Shown: positions 18,169-27,353 of the stretch, in pieces
Numbering within the stretch: the first letter of the stretch is position 1
Layout of the letters: each line of letters begins with the position of its first letter
The notes under the pieces: model-generated
What the model was told of the DNA's origin: nothing
The model's database searches: none
The model's input: the letters and a program-made list of their open reading frames with translations, nothing else
Assembly (NCBI GenBank): GCA_020639155.1
Contig: JACKHF010000001.1
Span: forward strand, 930,001-994,000
Length of the DNA stretch: 64,000 bases
Source: Phycisphaeraceae bacterium
Lineage (GTDB): Bacteria > Planctomycetota > Phycisphaerae > Phycisphaerales > UBA1924
Reading direction: 5' to 3'
Program-made: the position numbers and the translations under genes

Positions 18169-18696
18169 CTATCGCTGAGAATGACCAACGTCCGAATGAC
18201 AGTGGATGCACATCAGCATGTCGCCGCCGGGCTCAGCCGGGAGCATGTGGTTGACATACTCACTGTGGCAGTGCAGGCAGGCTTGCTGCGTCACGGTGCG
18301 ATTGCGCTGCTTAATCTGGATCGGTTCGTGGAAGTCGCCCGTGGTAAACGCGAGCGAGTGGAAGAACCCATTGTCGGCCTTGGTGATCCATTTGCCCAGC
18401 GGATGATGCGGGAGATGGCAGTCGTTGCACGTGGCGACATTCTCGTGGCTCGACTTCAGCCATGAGTCGTAATGCGCCTGCATGACATGGCAGTTCGCAC
18501 ACGAAGCTGGGTTATTGCTGAGATAGGCCGCGCCCTCGCCGTACCCAAAGGTGAACGCGCCCACACCGCCAAACGTACCACACGCAACTGACACCGCGAT
18601 CGCCAGCAAACCCATACGGGTCATCCGTTTTCGTGGCTTTAGCACAGACTGGGACTCTGCACTCGTCGGCTTCGAGGCTGGAGTTTCGGCAGGCAT
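18169..18696 (-). CDS. nrfH: Cytochrome c nitrite reductase small subunit NrfH
   Basis: A NapC/NirT-type membrane-anchored tetraheme cytochrome that passes electrons from menaquinol to NrfA. It has one N-terminal transmembrane helix (GLLAIAVSVACGTFGGVGAF) and four heme sites, CANCH, CNDCH, CLHCH and CIHCH. The length is 175 residues from ATG 18696, chosen because GGGAGGG stands 6-7 bases ahead. ATG 18747 is also possible, with AAGGA upstream, and would add 17 residues. It forms an operon with nrfA. A palindrome at 18741-18756 lies in the leader. Confidence 0.93.
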   Translation of the reverse strand: MPAETPASKPTSAESQSVLKPRKRMTRMGLLAIAVSVACGTFGGVGAFTFGYGEGAAYLSNNPASCANCHVMQAHYDSWLKSSHENVATCNDCHLPHHPLGKWITKADNGFFHSLAFTTGDFHEPIQIKQRNRTVTQQACLHCHSEYVNHMLPAEPGGDMLMCIHCHSDVGHSQR

Positions 18697-18740
18697 CGGA
18701 GACCCTCCCGTTGACGGTGTGCCCGTCGTCAGGATAATAG

Positions 18741-18756
18741 AGGACATACATGTCCT
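18741..18756. promoter_or_regulatory. Candidate operator palindrome upstream of nrfHA
   Basis: AGGACAT-AC-ATGTCCT is a perfect 7+7 inverted repeat about 45 bases before the preferred nrfH start. Its position suits a binding site for a regulator of nitrite respiration. It is unlike the FNR consensus TTGAT-N4-ATCAA. If ATG 18747 is the true start, the repeat overlaps the start codon. Confidence 0.35.
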
Positions 18757-18837
18757 TTTTCAACTCCAACGAACAAAGAACATGTAAGCGACATTCCCAA
18801 GGCGGGGCCCGTGACTTGTGTGTCGAGATTGTTTGAA

Positions 18838-19383
18838 CTATGGAAGTTCACTTGGTGGGGCGAACCCAGATCGCTGGAACTGAGTGCGACATCGGTCTAA
18901 CTCATCTGAATCAAAGAATACACCGTACCTCCCTAAGTGTGGGTCCAACTTTTCTTTGAACCCTTCATAGCCAACGCGGCAGCGTGTCGCGCCGAGCAGC
19001 CGCTGCACCCCTAGAACCCACGAAACAAATGTGTTTCCCAGATTATTTGATGGAAGTACATCATTCGGATGAAACGACATCTCAACAAACGGTGCAGCGT
19101 CACTGTCATTCGACACAAAGACCTGAAGATGTGACACGAACTCGTTGCCTTCGTCCAGCACCAGATGCACATGTCCCGTTTGCCTTGCGTGATGCGCGAT
19201 CGATACATTTGCAGTATCAACGCTACCACCCTCCGTATCAGTCGCGCGATGTACCCGGAATGATGGAAGCAACGACATCACAAGGGCATCGACACCCTCC
19301 CATGTTGGATGCTCGAATATGACATCCCGGAATGAGCCATCAAGATCAAGCAGATATTCTTCGATGTGCTTCCACTTTGACAT
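18838..19383 (-). CDS. Hypothetical cytoplasmic protein downstream of radA
   Basis: The product has 181 residues, soluble and acidic, without signal peptide or membrane segment. I recognise no family. Features: an N-terminal WKHIEEYLLDLDGSFRDVIF, a middle with several His (SIAHHARQTGHVHLVLDEG), and a basic patch near the end (LLGATRCRVGYEG). It begins 12 bp after the radA stop codon on the same strand, so it is likely the last gene of a radA operon. GTG 19395 is an alternative start. Confidence 0.55.
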   Translation of the reverse strand: MSKWKHIEEYLLDLDGSFRDVIFEHPTWEGVDALVMSLLPSFRVHRATDTEGGSVDTANVSIAHHARQTGHVHLVLDEGNEFVSHLQVFVSNDSDAAPFVEMSFHPNDVLPSNNLGNTFVSWVLGVQRLLGATRCRVGYEGFKEKLDPHLGRYGVFFDSDELDRCRTQFQRSGFAPPSELP

Positions 19384-19395
19384 TGCATCATCCAC

Positions 19396-20877
19396 TCATG
19401 CGAGTTGATCGATCGCTTCGTTCACGTCCTTTACGTGCACTAGTTCCAACCCCTTGATCTTCTCAATAGCTGAGCGCTTTGACATCGCTGGCACGATCGC
19501 GACCTGCGCACCGAGACGCGCTGCTTCGTGCAGTCGCTCGTTGACTTGCGCGACCGGCCTCACCTCGCCGCCGAGCCCGACCTCACCCACAACCACACAG
19601 CGCGCTGGGACAGCCTGCTTCCGTTCTGCGCCCGCGATCGCAAGCAGCAGCGCAAGATCGGCTGCGGGCTCTGTCACACGCAGCCCCCCCACACTCGACG
19701 TGAACACATCGCGGTCCGCAAGGCGCATTTCCGCGTGTGATTCAAGCACCGCGATCAACATCGCGAGGCGCGACGAATCGATGCCGGATGCTTTGCGCTT
19801 TGCAGCACCGAGGAACCCCGTCGCGGTGAGCGCCTGGATCTCGACCAGCACGCATCGTGCGCCCGTGATCGCCGGGCAGATGACCGCGCCCGCGCGAGAC
19901 TGCGCCCAGTGATCATCGGCGAGCCACGGCGCAGCGCCGTCTGCCATCTCGCGCAGGCCCGTGCCCGTCATCTCGAAGAGACCGAGTTCGCCCGTACGAC
20001 CGAATCTGTTTTTCACCGCGCGCACGAGCCTGTACCCCTGCGCACGATCACCCTCGAAACTCAGCACCGTATCAACGAGATGCTCCAGCAGCTTCGGACC
20101 AGCGAGCGAGCCCTCCTTCGTCACGTGCCCCACCATGATGACCGCGCTTCCCGTGCGCTTCGCGAGCAGCACAAGATCGGCACAGCATCTGCGCACCTGC
20201 GTGATCGACCCCGCGCCCGCGTCAACATCCGGTCTGTACATCATCTGGATCGAATCGATAATCACGAGCGCTGGCTGCTGCTCGATAATGCGATCTGCAA
20301 TGCGTGCAAGGTCGGTATCGGCGAGAATGTGCAGCGTGTCATTGCCCTGAGACTGTCCCGTTGCAAGTCGAGCAGCGCGCGAGGCGATCTGCTGTGCGGA
20401 TTCCTCACTCGACACATACAGCACTTTGTGACCCGCGTGCGCAAGCGCCATCGCGCTCTGTAGCAACAATGTTGATTTGCCGATACCGGGCGGTCCTCCC
20501 ACGAGCACTGCTGATCCTGCGACGATGCCATCGCCCAGCACGCGATCGAGTTCGTTGATGGTTGTTGAGATGCGCGTGTGCGTTGGTGCACTCTGCAGCG
20601 CATCGGTCATGGAGATCGGCTCGGGCGCGGTATCCGTATCGTGCAACGACCATCCACCAATGTTTCCGGATACTCCATCGTGCTCGGCTGGTTGCAAGGC
20701 GCGAGGCTTCACCGCGCTGCCCATCTCGACGAGCGGCCGGGCTTTGGCTGCTGTTTGTTTGCGCTCGGTCTTCTCGACCATGGTGTCCCACGCGCCGCAG
20801 GCTGAGCATTTGCCGACCCAACCCGATGCTGTCACGCCACAACCCGAGCAGACGTAGATGGTTCGGTCCTTTGCCAT
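19396..20877 (-). CDS. radA: DNA repair protein RadA (Sms)
   Basis: RadA is a RecA-like, DnaB-like motor that processes recombination intermediates. All parts are present in 493 residues: N-terminal C4 zinc finger (YVCSGCGVTASGWVGKCSAC), RecA-type ATPase with Walker A GGPPGIGKSTLL and Walker B ALVIIDSIQ, the RadA-specific KNRFGRTGELG, and a C-terminal Lon-like domain (VVVGEVGLGGEVRPV). ATG 20877 opens directly into the zinc finger, so the in-frame extension upstream was rejected. It is divergent from the dinB-like gene. Confidence 0.96.
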   Translation of the reverse strand: MAKDRTIYVCSGCGVTASGWVGKCSACGAWDTMVEKTERKQTAAKARPLVEMGSAVKPRALQPAEHDGVSGNIGGWSLHDTDTAPEPISMTDALQSAPTHTRISTTINELDRVLGDGIVAGSAVLVGGPPGIGKSTLLLQSAMALAHAGHKVLYVSSEESAQQIASRAARLATGQSQGNDTLHILADTDLARIADRIIEQQPALVIIDSIQMMYRPDVDAGAGSITQVRRCCADLVLLAKRTGSAVIMVGHVTKEGSLAGPKLLEHLVDTVLSFEGDRAQGYRLVRAVKNRFGRTGELGLFEMTGTGLREMADGAAPWLADDHWAQSRAGAVICPAITGARCVLVEIQALTATGFLGAAKRKASGIDSSRLAMLIAVLESHAEMRLADRDVFTSSVGGLRVTEPAADLALLLAIAGAERKQAVPARCVVVGEVGLGGEVRPVAQVNERLHEAARLGAQVAIVPAMSKRSAIEKIKGLELVHVKDVNEAIDQLA

Positions 20878-21056
20878 GCGGTGTCTCCGTGGTCGAAATC
20901 CGGGGTAGCCAGCCGTCAGAGTGTACCACAAAGCTGATTGTTTTTCTGGTTTTGTTTGGATATGTTTGTGTGACGGATGATCGACAGATGTCATCCAACG
21001 ATCCCCCTTACTTGAGCAGGGCAGCATTACACCCGACAGAAACGAAAGGTACCAGC

Positions 21057-21557
21057 ATGAACGCAGTCGACATCCTGAAGAACAACACCGCCATGTGCCG
21101 CAAGTTCGCGGTTGATCTCATCACCGACATGAAGGACAGCGCGATGACCCAACCGACGAAGAACGGCGGCAACCATCCGTTGTGGGTGCTCGGGCATCTC
21201 GCATACTCCGAGGGCAGCATGATCCAGGGCATGATGCTGGGCAAGGACAACCCGCTCGCCGACTGGAAGGATCTGTTCGAAGGTGGATCGGAACCAACAA
21301 CTGACGCAAGCAAGTACCCGTCGTTCGACGAGATCATGAAGAAGTCTGACGAAGTGCACGCGTTGACGATGCAGTATCTTGAGGGCATCACCGAAGCCGA
21401 TCTTGAAAAGCCGTCCGCTGCGTGCCCCGACGAGTACAAGGAATGGTTCGGCACAGTCGGCAAGTGCCTGAACATCAACGCGCTGCATCCGTTCATGCAC
21501 TACGGGCAGGTTGCGGATGCTCGCCGCGCTGCCGGTCGCAAGCCGCTCATGATGTGA
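21057..21557 (+). CDS. DinB-like (DfsB) four-helix protein
   Basis: The product has 166 residues with the DinB/YfiT four-helix-bundle pattern: a possible metal ligand in GNHPLWVLGHLAYSEG and a second His in NALHPFMHYGQVADARRAAG. The end, HYGQVADARRAAG, is typical of DinB-family proteins, which are thought to be metal-dependent thiol transferases or hydrolases. GAAAGG precedes the ATG. A long in-frame extension overlapping radA was rejected. A terminator follows. Confidence 0.8.
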   Translation: MNAVDILKNNTAMCRKFAVDLITDMKDSAMTQPTKNGGNHPLWVLGHLAYSEGSMIQGMMLGKDNPLADWKDLFEGGSEPTTDASKYPSFDEIMKKSDEVHALTMQYLEGITEADLEKPSAACPDEYKEWFGTVGKCLNINALHPFMHYGQVADARRAAGRKPLMM

Positions 21558-21577
21558 GATAACGCAGTGACTGTTCC

Positions 21578-21605
21578 AAGCCCAGGGATTGCAATCCCTG
21601 GGCTT
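21578..21605. terminator. Perfect palindromic terminator (GATTGCAATC family)
   Basis: Two 14-base arms (AAGCCCAGGGATTG and its exact complement CAATCCCTGGGCTT) meet without a spacer; in RNA the centre opens as a small loop. A T-rich stretch follows (TTTCTTCTCTT). It lies 20 bp after the dinB-like stop codon. Confidence 0.88.
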
Positions 21606-21637
21606 TCTTCTCTTGTGCTTACAGACGAGGAAGACAA

Positions 21638-22402
21638 ATGAGCGTGCTCTCTCGATACCTTGCTCTCACGCTGAGTGCGTGCGTTCTATGCCTGATTGGA
21701 TGTGAGAAGAAGAGTACAACACCACACGTTTTGGGTCCGCCACCACAACGCAGCACGTCCACAGCAAATGCTGTGGATCAATATCGATCGTTGCACGCCT
21801 CGCTCAGCCAGGAGATGATCGATCTGCTGGACAAAGAACGAGGCGAGCTTTCACCAGAGATGCTGCAACTGCTGCAAAGCGAAGAAGTGCAGGCTGCCAT
21901 CGTCAGTATCGTGGAAACAACCAAGCTGACAACGTGCGACTGGGGTATTGACTACAGCGATGGGCTGGACACAGACCTGCCCCACCTTGGCGATCTGCGC
22001 CGTTTGACATGGCTACTCAAGTTGAGCGCTTCACTTGCGATGGAAGCAAGCGATACACAAAGAGCATCAGAGTGTACAGCTTCGATTGTTCGTCTCAGTC
22101 AGCACGTTGGCGGTAAGTCAATGATTGAAGCCTATGTTGCAATAGCCGTGCTCGATATAGGTAACACATTGGTCATGAGTTCTGCCGATCAATGGAGCAA
22201 ATCTGAGAGAAACCTCGTTCTTGCTGAGGTTCTCGCGATCGATCAAACGGACCTCTTTGATGGTGATGCGAAGATCAAGTGGGAGAAGCATGCGGCAGCG
22301 AAGCAAATCGGGTATGGCCCATCTGATCGTTCACAGTTTGATAAAGTGCGCGCAAATATGATCAGCGATCTGCATGATGTGATCGCTCTTCTGGAGCAAT
22401 AA
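21638..22402 (+). CDS. Hypothetical lipoprotein
   Basis: The product has 254 residues and begins with a lipoprotein signal (LALTLSACVLCLIGCEKK; lipobox LIGC, lipidated Cys at about 22). The mature part is mainly helical (SLSQEMIDLLDKERGELSP, LRRLTWLLKLSASLAMEAS) with no recognised domain. It was probably transported to the inner face of the outer membrane, or kept in the inner membrane. It is 6 bp ahead of the TfoX-like gene and likely co-transcribed. Confidence 0.65.
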   Translation: MSVLSRYLALTLSACVLCLIGCEKKSTTPHVLGPPPQRSTSTANAVDQYRSLHASLSQEMIDLLDKERGELSPEMLQLLQSEEVQAAIVSIVETTKLTTCDWGIDYSDGLDTDLPHLGDLRRLTWLLKLSASLAMEASDTQRASECTASIVRLSQHVGGKSMIEAYVAIAVLDIGNTLVMSSADQWSKSERNLVLAEVLAIDQTDLFDGDAKIKWEKHAAAKQIGYGPSDRSQFDKVRANMISDLHDVIALLEQ

Positions 22403-22408
22403 CTTCTC

Positions 22409-22738
22409 ATGCCCCCATCCGACGAACTCAACAGCCGCATACGCAGCGCACTTGCGCGCAAACGTGGTATTACCGAAACAAAGATGTTCGGCGGGATCGC
22501 CTTCATGGTCAACGGCAACATGTGCTGCGGCGCGGTCGAGGACAAGCTCATGCTCAGGCTTGGAAAGGACCTGACAAAGGAAGCGCTGAAGGAGCCCCAC
22601 ACCGCGCCGATGGATTACACGGGCAAGGTGATGTCCACAATGATCTTTGTTCTTCCCAAGGGCATCGCGAGCGATGATGACCTGCAGCACTGGATCGACC
22701 GTGCGGTCGTGTTCGTGCGCACACTGCCGAAGAAGTGA
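22409..22738 (+). CDS. TfoX N-terminal-domain protein
   Basis: The product has 109 residues and contains only a TfoX-N fold, recognised by ITETKMFGGIAFMVNGNMCC and the end of the domain DLQHWIDRAVVFVRTL. In gamma-proteobacteria TfoX regulates competence, but stand-alone N-domains in other phyla have no established role. The gene starts 6 bp after the lipoprotein gene. Confidence 0.8.
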   Translation: MPPSDELNSRIRSALARKRGITETKMFGGIAFMVNGNMCCGAVEDKLMLRLGKDLTKEALKEPHTAPMDYTGKVMSTMIFVLPKGIASDDDLQHWIDRAVVFVRTLPKK

Positions 22739-23058
22739 ACTACGGACAGTCGCGCAAGCAGGCATTGCTCGATCAGCTGTTCTGAAATCTGGTTTCTTGT
22801 ACTCTGCGCCAACTGACTTTGATTCGCAACCTGCTCCCATAAACCACCATCATGTGCAAGAAAGCTGGATTTGGTGGTGTCTGACAAGTTGTAAGACTTA
22901 GCGTTCGAGCGTGTTTCATGGCGCTTCCACGCGGTTTCTCGTTGGTGAAATCGCGTTTTTCCATTAGACTACAGGTTGTGGGACACTGGATCCCGCGCGC
23001 TGGCTGGCCTCATCGGCTGGCATGATCACATGACGTTTGAAAAACCGGAGGTAGATTC
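22739..23058. other. Intergenic region upstream of the choice-of-anchor B gene
   Basis: 320 bp with no credible gene. A weak stem (ACCACCA/TGGTGGT, loop over 20 bases) lies near 22850-22880. The likely promoter of the next gene is annotated separately. Confidence 0.4.
22942..22970 (+). promoter_or_regulatory. Candidate sigma-70-type promoter
   Basis: TTGGTG and TAGACT are separated by exactly 17 bases, 89 bp before the start codon of the downstream exported protein. The match to the consensus hexamers is only partial. Confidence 0.35.
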
Positions 23059-24534
23059 ATGGCCCGCACCATCCGCCCACGCACGGGCATGCTGCTCATT
23101 ACTGCTGGCACACTCGCTGGCATCTCCATGTTTGCAGGCGCACACGACGAGGACGTGCGCAAGATCAACGACGGTGCTGGCGCACCGGTCAACATGCCAC
23201 CACTCACAGGGCGCGTGTATCGTGACACGGACGCTGTGCCCGCTGGCACGTTGCAGTACATCCCCGGCGGCACTGCTCCCGAGAGCGGCAACTTCCAGTT
23301 TGAGAACATGGAACTGCTCTCCTGGATTCCGCTCACATCGTTCCCCGGAACGCAGACGCGCGGCAATGACTGCTGGGGCTATGTTTCGCCGAGCGGGCGC
23401 GAGTACGCCATCATGGGTGTCGAGTGCGGATTCAGCTTTGTTGAGGTCACCGATCCGCTCAATCCGGTGCAGATCGAGTACATAGCAAGCACATGCTCGA
23501 TCTGGCACGATATCAAAGTCATCGGTTCGTATGCGTACGGTGTTGCCGACTCGACGGGTAACGGCTTAAACGTTATTGATCTGTCGGACATTGACAACGG
23601 GAACGTCACTCTCGTGCAGAACGTGACAACCGGCGGCATGAATACTGCGCACAACATTGTGTCAAATACCGATTCCGGCTACGTCTATACGACTGGTGGC
23701 AACATTGCCAACGGCGGCCTGACCGCGTGGGACGTCACGACGAATCCAGCAAGCCCAACCATCGCTGGCTCGTGGAACAGTTTCTATGTGCATGACGCTG
23801 TTGTTGTGTCGTACGACTCCGGCCCGTACGCGGGCAAGGAGATCGCGTTCACCTGCGGCGGCACAAGCAACGGATGGAATAACACGGGCTTGCGCATCGT
23901 CGACGTGACAGACAAATCCAATATGACACAGATCGGTCAGACATTCTGGACCGACCCGGAGTACTCGCACCAGTGCTGGATCTCCGACGACAAGCAGTAC
24001 CTGTACCTTGGCGACGAACTCGACGAGGAGTATCAGGGCATCCCGACCCGCACACTCGTTGTGGATATCTCCGACATCAACAACCCAACAATCGCGGGTG
24101 ACTTTACCTCGGGTCTCCCATCGATCGATCACAACCAATATGTTCGTGACGGCTACCTGTTCCAGGCGAACTACACCTCTGGCATCCGTGTCTGGAAGCT
24201 GGATAACCCACTCAGCCCAACGGTCGTTGGCTGGTTCGATACCTACCCGGAGAACGACAATCCAGACTTCTCCGGCGCGTGGAGCGTGTACCCGTATCTC
24301 CCGTCCGGCAACATCATCATCTCTGACATCAAGCGCGGCATGTTCATGGTTCGCATGGAGTGCTATGCCGATTGTGACGGCAACGGCACGCTGAATGTGT
24401 TCGACTACATCTGCTTTGGCAACGATTACGCTGCCTCGGGGTCGTACGCCGATTGTGATGGAAGCGGATCTCTGAACGTGTTCGACTACATCTGCTTTGG
24501 CAACAGCTACGCAGGTGGCTGCCCGCTCCACTAG
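23059..24534 (+). CDS. Choice-of-anchor B family protein with GC-type dockerin tail
   Basis: The product has 491 residues. A signal peptide (GMLLITAGTLAGISMFAGAH) is followed by a beta-propeller built of LVIVD-like blades: SFVEVTDPLNPVQIEYIAS, LNVIDLSDIDNGN, LRIVDVTDKSNMTQIGQTF and LVVDISDINNPTIAGDF. This is the choice-of-anchor B architecture, in which a secreted propeller ends in one of several surface-sorting tails. Here the tail is a pair of dockerin-like repeats (about 435-491) with CYADCDGNGTLNVFDYICFG and YADCDGSGSLNVFDYICFGN. GGAGG precedes the ATG. A strong terminator follows. Confidence 0.9.
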   Translation: MARTIRPRTGMLLITAGTLAGISMFAGAHDEDVRKINDGAGAPVNMPPLTGRVYRDTDAVPAGTLQYIPGGTAPESGNFQFENMELLSWIPLTSFPGTQTRGNDCWGYVSPSGREYAIMGVECGFSFVEVTDPLNPVQIEYIASTCSIWHDIKVIGSYAYGVADSTGNGLNVIDLSDIDNGNVTLVQNVTTGGMNTAHNIVSNTDSGYVYTTGGNIANGGLTAWDVTTNPASPTIAGSWNSFYVHDAVVVSYDSGPYAGKEIAFTCGGTSNGWNNTGLRIVDVTDKSNMTQIGQTFWTDPEYSHQCWISDDKQYLYLGDELDEEYQGIPTRTLVVDISDINNPTIAGDFTSGLPSIDHNQYVRDGYLFQANYTSGIRVWKLDNPLSPTVVGWFDTYPENDNPDFSGAWSVYPYLPSGNIIISDIKRGMFMVRMECYADCDGNGTLNVFDYICFGNDYAASGSYADCDGSGSLNVFDYICFGNSYAGGCPLH

Positions 24535-24858
24535 TTCCCAAGTTCACGATAGATCTTTGTGAATCGCCGCCCCGATTGTACAAATCGGGGCGGTTTTTTG
24601 TATTCACTCGATTTTCACACTTTACCAACACTGTCTTAATGTCTTGCACATCAAGTCTTTGCTTTGCAAACCATGCGCAAAGTTTATGCAAGCTCGTTGC
24701 ATTGCTTCCTCGAAATGCTGTTCATGCTCCGTCATCTGCATCACTTAGCGCATTGCTTGCACGACCTTTCTTGATGTGTTTCTAGCCTCCTCAGGTTTTT
24801 CTATCGCTGCGCATTCTGTTTGCACAGCACGTCGACGGAACCCGGAAGGAGTAGAAAC
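24535..24858. other. Intergenic region with terminator and AT-richer stretch
   Basis: After the terminator at 24567-24599 the next 250 bp are AT-richer than the surroundings and hold no credible gene. The promoter of the PhoX-like gene should be here; I could not single one out. AAGGAG at 24846-24851 fixes the next start. Confidence 0.4.
24567..24599 (+). terminator. Rho-independent terminator after the choice-of-anchor B gene
   Basis: CCGCCCCGATT pairs with AATCGGGGCGG (11 bp), followed by six T. Confidence 0.95.
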
Positions 24859-26469
24859 GTGAAGAAGTCAATTGCAGGTATCGCGCTCATGCTTGCCATC
24901 GCAGGCCAGGCATTCGGCCAGACAACAGGCCCCAGCAGCAGTGTCAACCCCATGATCACTGGCACATACAGCAACGTTGAAACCGTCTCGATTCTGACTG
25001 TCGGTGACACACCGACAGGCTCTAACTACCGCATGGTCGGTATTCCTGACGGCCTCGGAGCGTTCGACAACGGCAACGGCACATACACGCTTCTGATGAA
25101 CCATGAGCTTGGCGACACCCTTGGGGTTGTGCGGGCGCACGGCTCAGTCGGTGCGTTCGTTTCCAAGTGGGTAATTGATGCGTCAACACACGAGGTGCTC
25201 TCGGGTGAGGATCTCTGCACCACCGTGTACCAGTACGATGTCAACACAGGGGCATATGTTGCTGGCACAACAGCGTTCTCACGATTCTGCTCTGGTGATC
25301 TCCCAGCCCCCACCGCGTTCTACAACAGCGCAACGGGCATGGGCACACAGGAGCGAATCTACATGAACGGCGAGGAGACCGGTTCCGAAGGTCGTGCGGT
25401 TGGTTTCATTGCTACAGGTCCCGACGCAGGCGACGCGTACGTTCTGGCGTGGCTCGGTCGCATGAGCTGGGAAAACTCGATCGCCTCTCCCACTGAGAGC
25501 GACGCCACAGTGGTCATCGGCACAGACGACGCCTTCCCAGGTGAGCTCTTTGTGTATGTCGGAACCAAGACAAACACCGGCACAGATATTGACAAAGCTG
25601 GTCTGAACAATGGCAAGCTCTACGGCATCAAGGTCACCGGCTATCCCGACGAGCCCGTTGCCGGCATCCCCAATGGCACGCCCTTCACGCTGTACGAATA
25701 CACCAGCGTGCTCACTTCAACGGGTGCCGACCTGCAGACACAATCGACTGCGAACGGCGTGACCGGATTCGCACGACCGGAGGATGGAGCATTTAACCCG
25801 CTCGATGGCAATGAGTTCATCTGGGCATCAACCGGAAACTCCGGCCGCCCGACTCGTCTCTGGAAACTCACCTTCAATGACATTACCGACCCAACACTCG
25901 GTGGCACCATTGACACACTCATCGAGGGCGACGCGACAGGCCTTCCTTTCGACATGGACAATCTCACCGTCGATGCATACGGCAACGTGCTGATCCAGGA
26001 AGACACCGGCAGCAGCGATCGTCTTGCCAAAATCTGGAACTACTCGCTCAACCGCGACGCGCTCACAGAGATCGCGGAACACTCGCCCGAGTTCTTTGAC
26101 CCGAACCTGCTCGGTGCGGGCATGCCGGGACCGAACTTCATCACAACCAACGAAGAAGCATCGGGCATCATCCCCATGTTCGATATCCTCGGTAACGGCT
26201 GGTATGTGCTTGACGTGCAGGTTCACGCCAGCAATCCTGATCCGGAACTCGTCGAGGGTGGTCAGCTTGTTGCAATGAAGAGCCCGTTTGCGTTCTGCTA
26301 CGGCGACTTTGATCAGAACACCATGCTCAACATCTTTGACTACATCGCATACGGAAACGCGTACGCGAACAACGACGCGCTTGCTGATTGCACAGGCGAT
26401 GGCACGCTGAACATCTTCGACTACATCTGCTTTGGCAACCAGTACGCACTTGGCTGCCCGAACAACTGA
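24859..26469 (+). CDS. PhoX/DUF839-like secreted protein with GC-type dockerin tail
   Basis: The product has 536 residues from a GTG at 24859 (AAGGAG 7 bases ahead), giving the signal peptide KKSIAGIALMLAIAGQAFGQ. The body resembles the PhoX/DUF839 propeller: TLLMNHELGDTLGVVRAHG, ERIYMNGEETGSEGRAVG, TGFARPEDGAFNPLDGNEF and VLIQEDTGSSDRL. PhoX enzymes are calcium/iron phosphatases; whether this member keeps catalytic ligands cannot be decided here. The last 55 residues are two dockerin-like repeats (FDQNTMLNIFDYIAYGNAY and GDGTLNIFDYICFGNQYA). It has the same tail as the gene before it. Confidence 0.85.
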   Translation: MKKSIAGIALMLAIAGQAFGQTTGPSSSVNPMITGTYSNVETVSILTVGDTPTGSNYRMVGIPDGLGAFDNGNGTYTLLMNHELGDTLGVVRAHGSVGAFVSKWVIDASTHEVLSGEDLCTTVYQYDVNTGAYVAGTTAFSRFCSGDLPAPTAFYNSATGMGTQERIYMNGEETGSEGRAVGFIATGPDAGDAYVLAWLGRMSWENSIASPTESDATVVIGTDDAFPGELFVYVGTKTNTGTDIDKAGLNNGKLYGIKVTGYPDEPVAGIPNGTPFTLYEYTSVLTSTGADLQTQSTANGVTGFARPEDGAFNPLDGNEFIWASTGNSGRPTRLWKLTFNDITDPTLGGTIDTLIEGDATGLPFDMDNLTVDAYGNVLIQEDTGSSDRLAKIWNYSLNRDALTEIAEHSPEFFDPNLLGAGMPGPNFITTNEEASGIIPMFDILGNGWYVLDVQVHASNPDPELVEGGQLVAMKSPFAFCYGDFDQNTMLNIFDYIAYGNAYANNDALADCTGDGTLNIFDYICFGNQYALGCPNN

Positions 26470-26643
26470 TGACTCGCTCGGTCGGGTGCGTGTGACCTGA
26501 CTGAACTTCTCAAGCGCATTGTGCGCGGCTCCTTGCCAGCGACCCCGCGAGCAATCGTGGGGTCGCTGTTCGTTGGAAGCGTCCTCACGATTCGCAAAGC
26601 CAACAGAGAAGACCCGTCCCGGCATCGCCACATACAGTCACGC

Positions 26644-27351
26644 ATGGCAAACATCCTTGTTGTTGGACCGCATCCCGATGATCAGGAACTGGGCATGGGT
26701 GGCACAGTCGCCCTGCTCGCATCGCAGGGGCACAGGGTCACACTGCTCGACATCACAAACGGCGAGCCAACACCCTTCGGGAATCCTGAAACACGCGCAA
26801 CGGAAGCGAGCGCAGCAGCCCAGGCGCTGTCTCATCCCGGCAATCCTGTTGAGCGCATCCAGCTTGGATTGCGGAACAGGTTTGTTGAGCACACCATCGA
26901 AAACCGGCACAAGGTTGCCGGGATCATGCGCAGGGTGCAGGCAAGTATTGTGCTCGTGCCGTACTTTGAGGATGCACATCCCGATCATCGTGCTGTCACG
27001 CGCATTGTTGAAGATGCGCGGTTCGACGCGAAGCTCACCGGGCTTTCCATGCCCGGCGACAACGATCAACCCCCGATCTATCCCAAGTGGCTGTTCCATT
27101 ACTACGCGACGCATCTGCGCATCGTGCGCGAACCGAGTTTGATCGTCGACATAACGCAAACGATGGACGCAAAGATGAAGTCCATCGAGGCCTACGCCTC
27201 ACAGTTTATTGTGAACGAGAAGAACAGAGCAGTGATGGAATGGGTGCGCGCGTTCAATCGGTTCATGGGATCGCGCATCGGTGTCGAGTACGGCGAGCCG
27301 TTTCACGCGGCAGAACCGATCGGACTGAATGGTCTGGGTAATCTGGTGTAG
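26644..27351 (+). CDS. PIG-L/LmbE deacetylase, BshB1-like
   Basis: The product has 235 residues. The zinc site is VGPHPDDQELGMGGTVALL (His-Pro-Asp-Asp) and the second His motif is DAHPDHRAVTRIV. The pattern LDITNGEPTPFGNPETRA with YPKWLFHYYATH resembles BshB1, which deacetylates GlcNAc-malate in bacillithiol synthesis. A YpdA-like reductase at 58439 fits a bacillithiol thiol system. A broader LmbE deacetylase role is the alternative. ATG 26644 opens the domain directly. It is convergent with the next gene, 2 bp apart. Confidence 0.82.
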   Translation: MANILVVGPHPDDQELGMGGTVALLASQGHRVTLLDITNGEPTPFGNPETRATEASAAAQALSHPGNPVERIQLGLRNRFVEHTIENRHKVAGIMRRVQASIVLVPYFEDAHPDHRAVTRIVEDARFDAKLTGLSMPGDNDQPPIYPKWLFHYYATHLRIVREPSLIVDITQTMDAKMKSIEAYASQFIVNEKNRAVMEWVRAFNRFMGSRIGVEYGEPFHAAEPIGLNGLGNLV

Positions 27352-27353
27352 GG

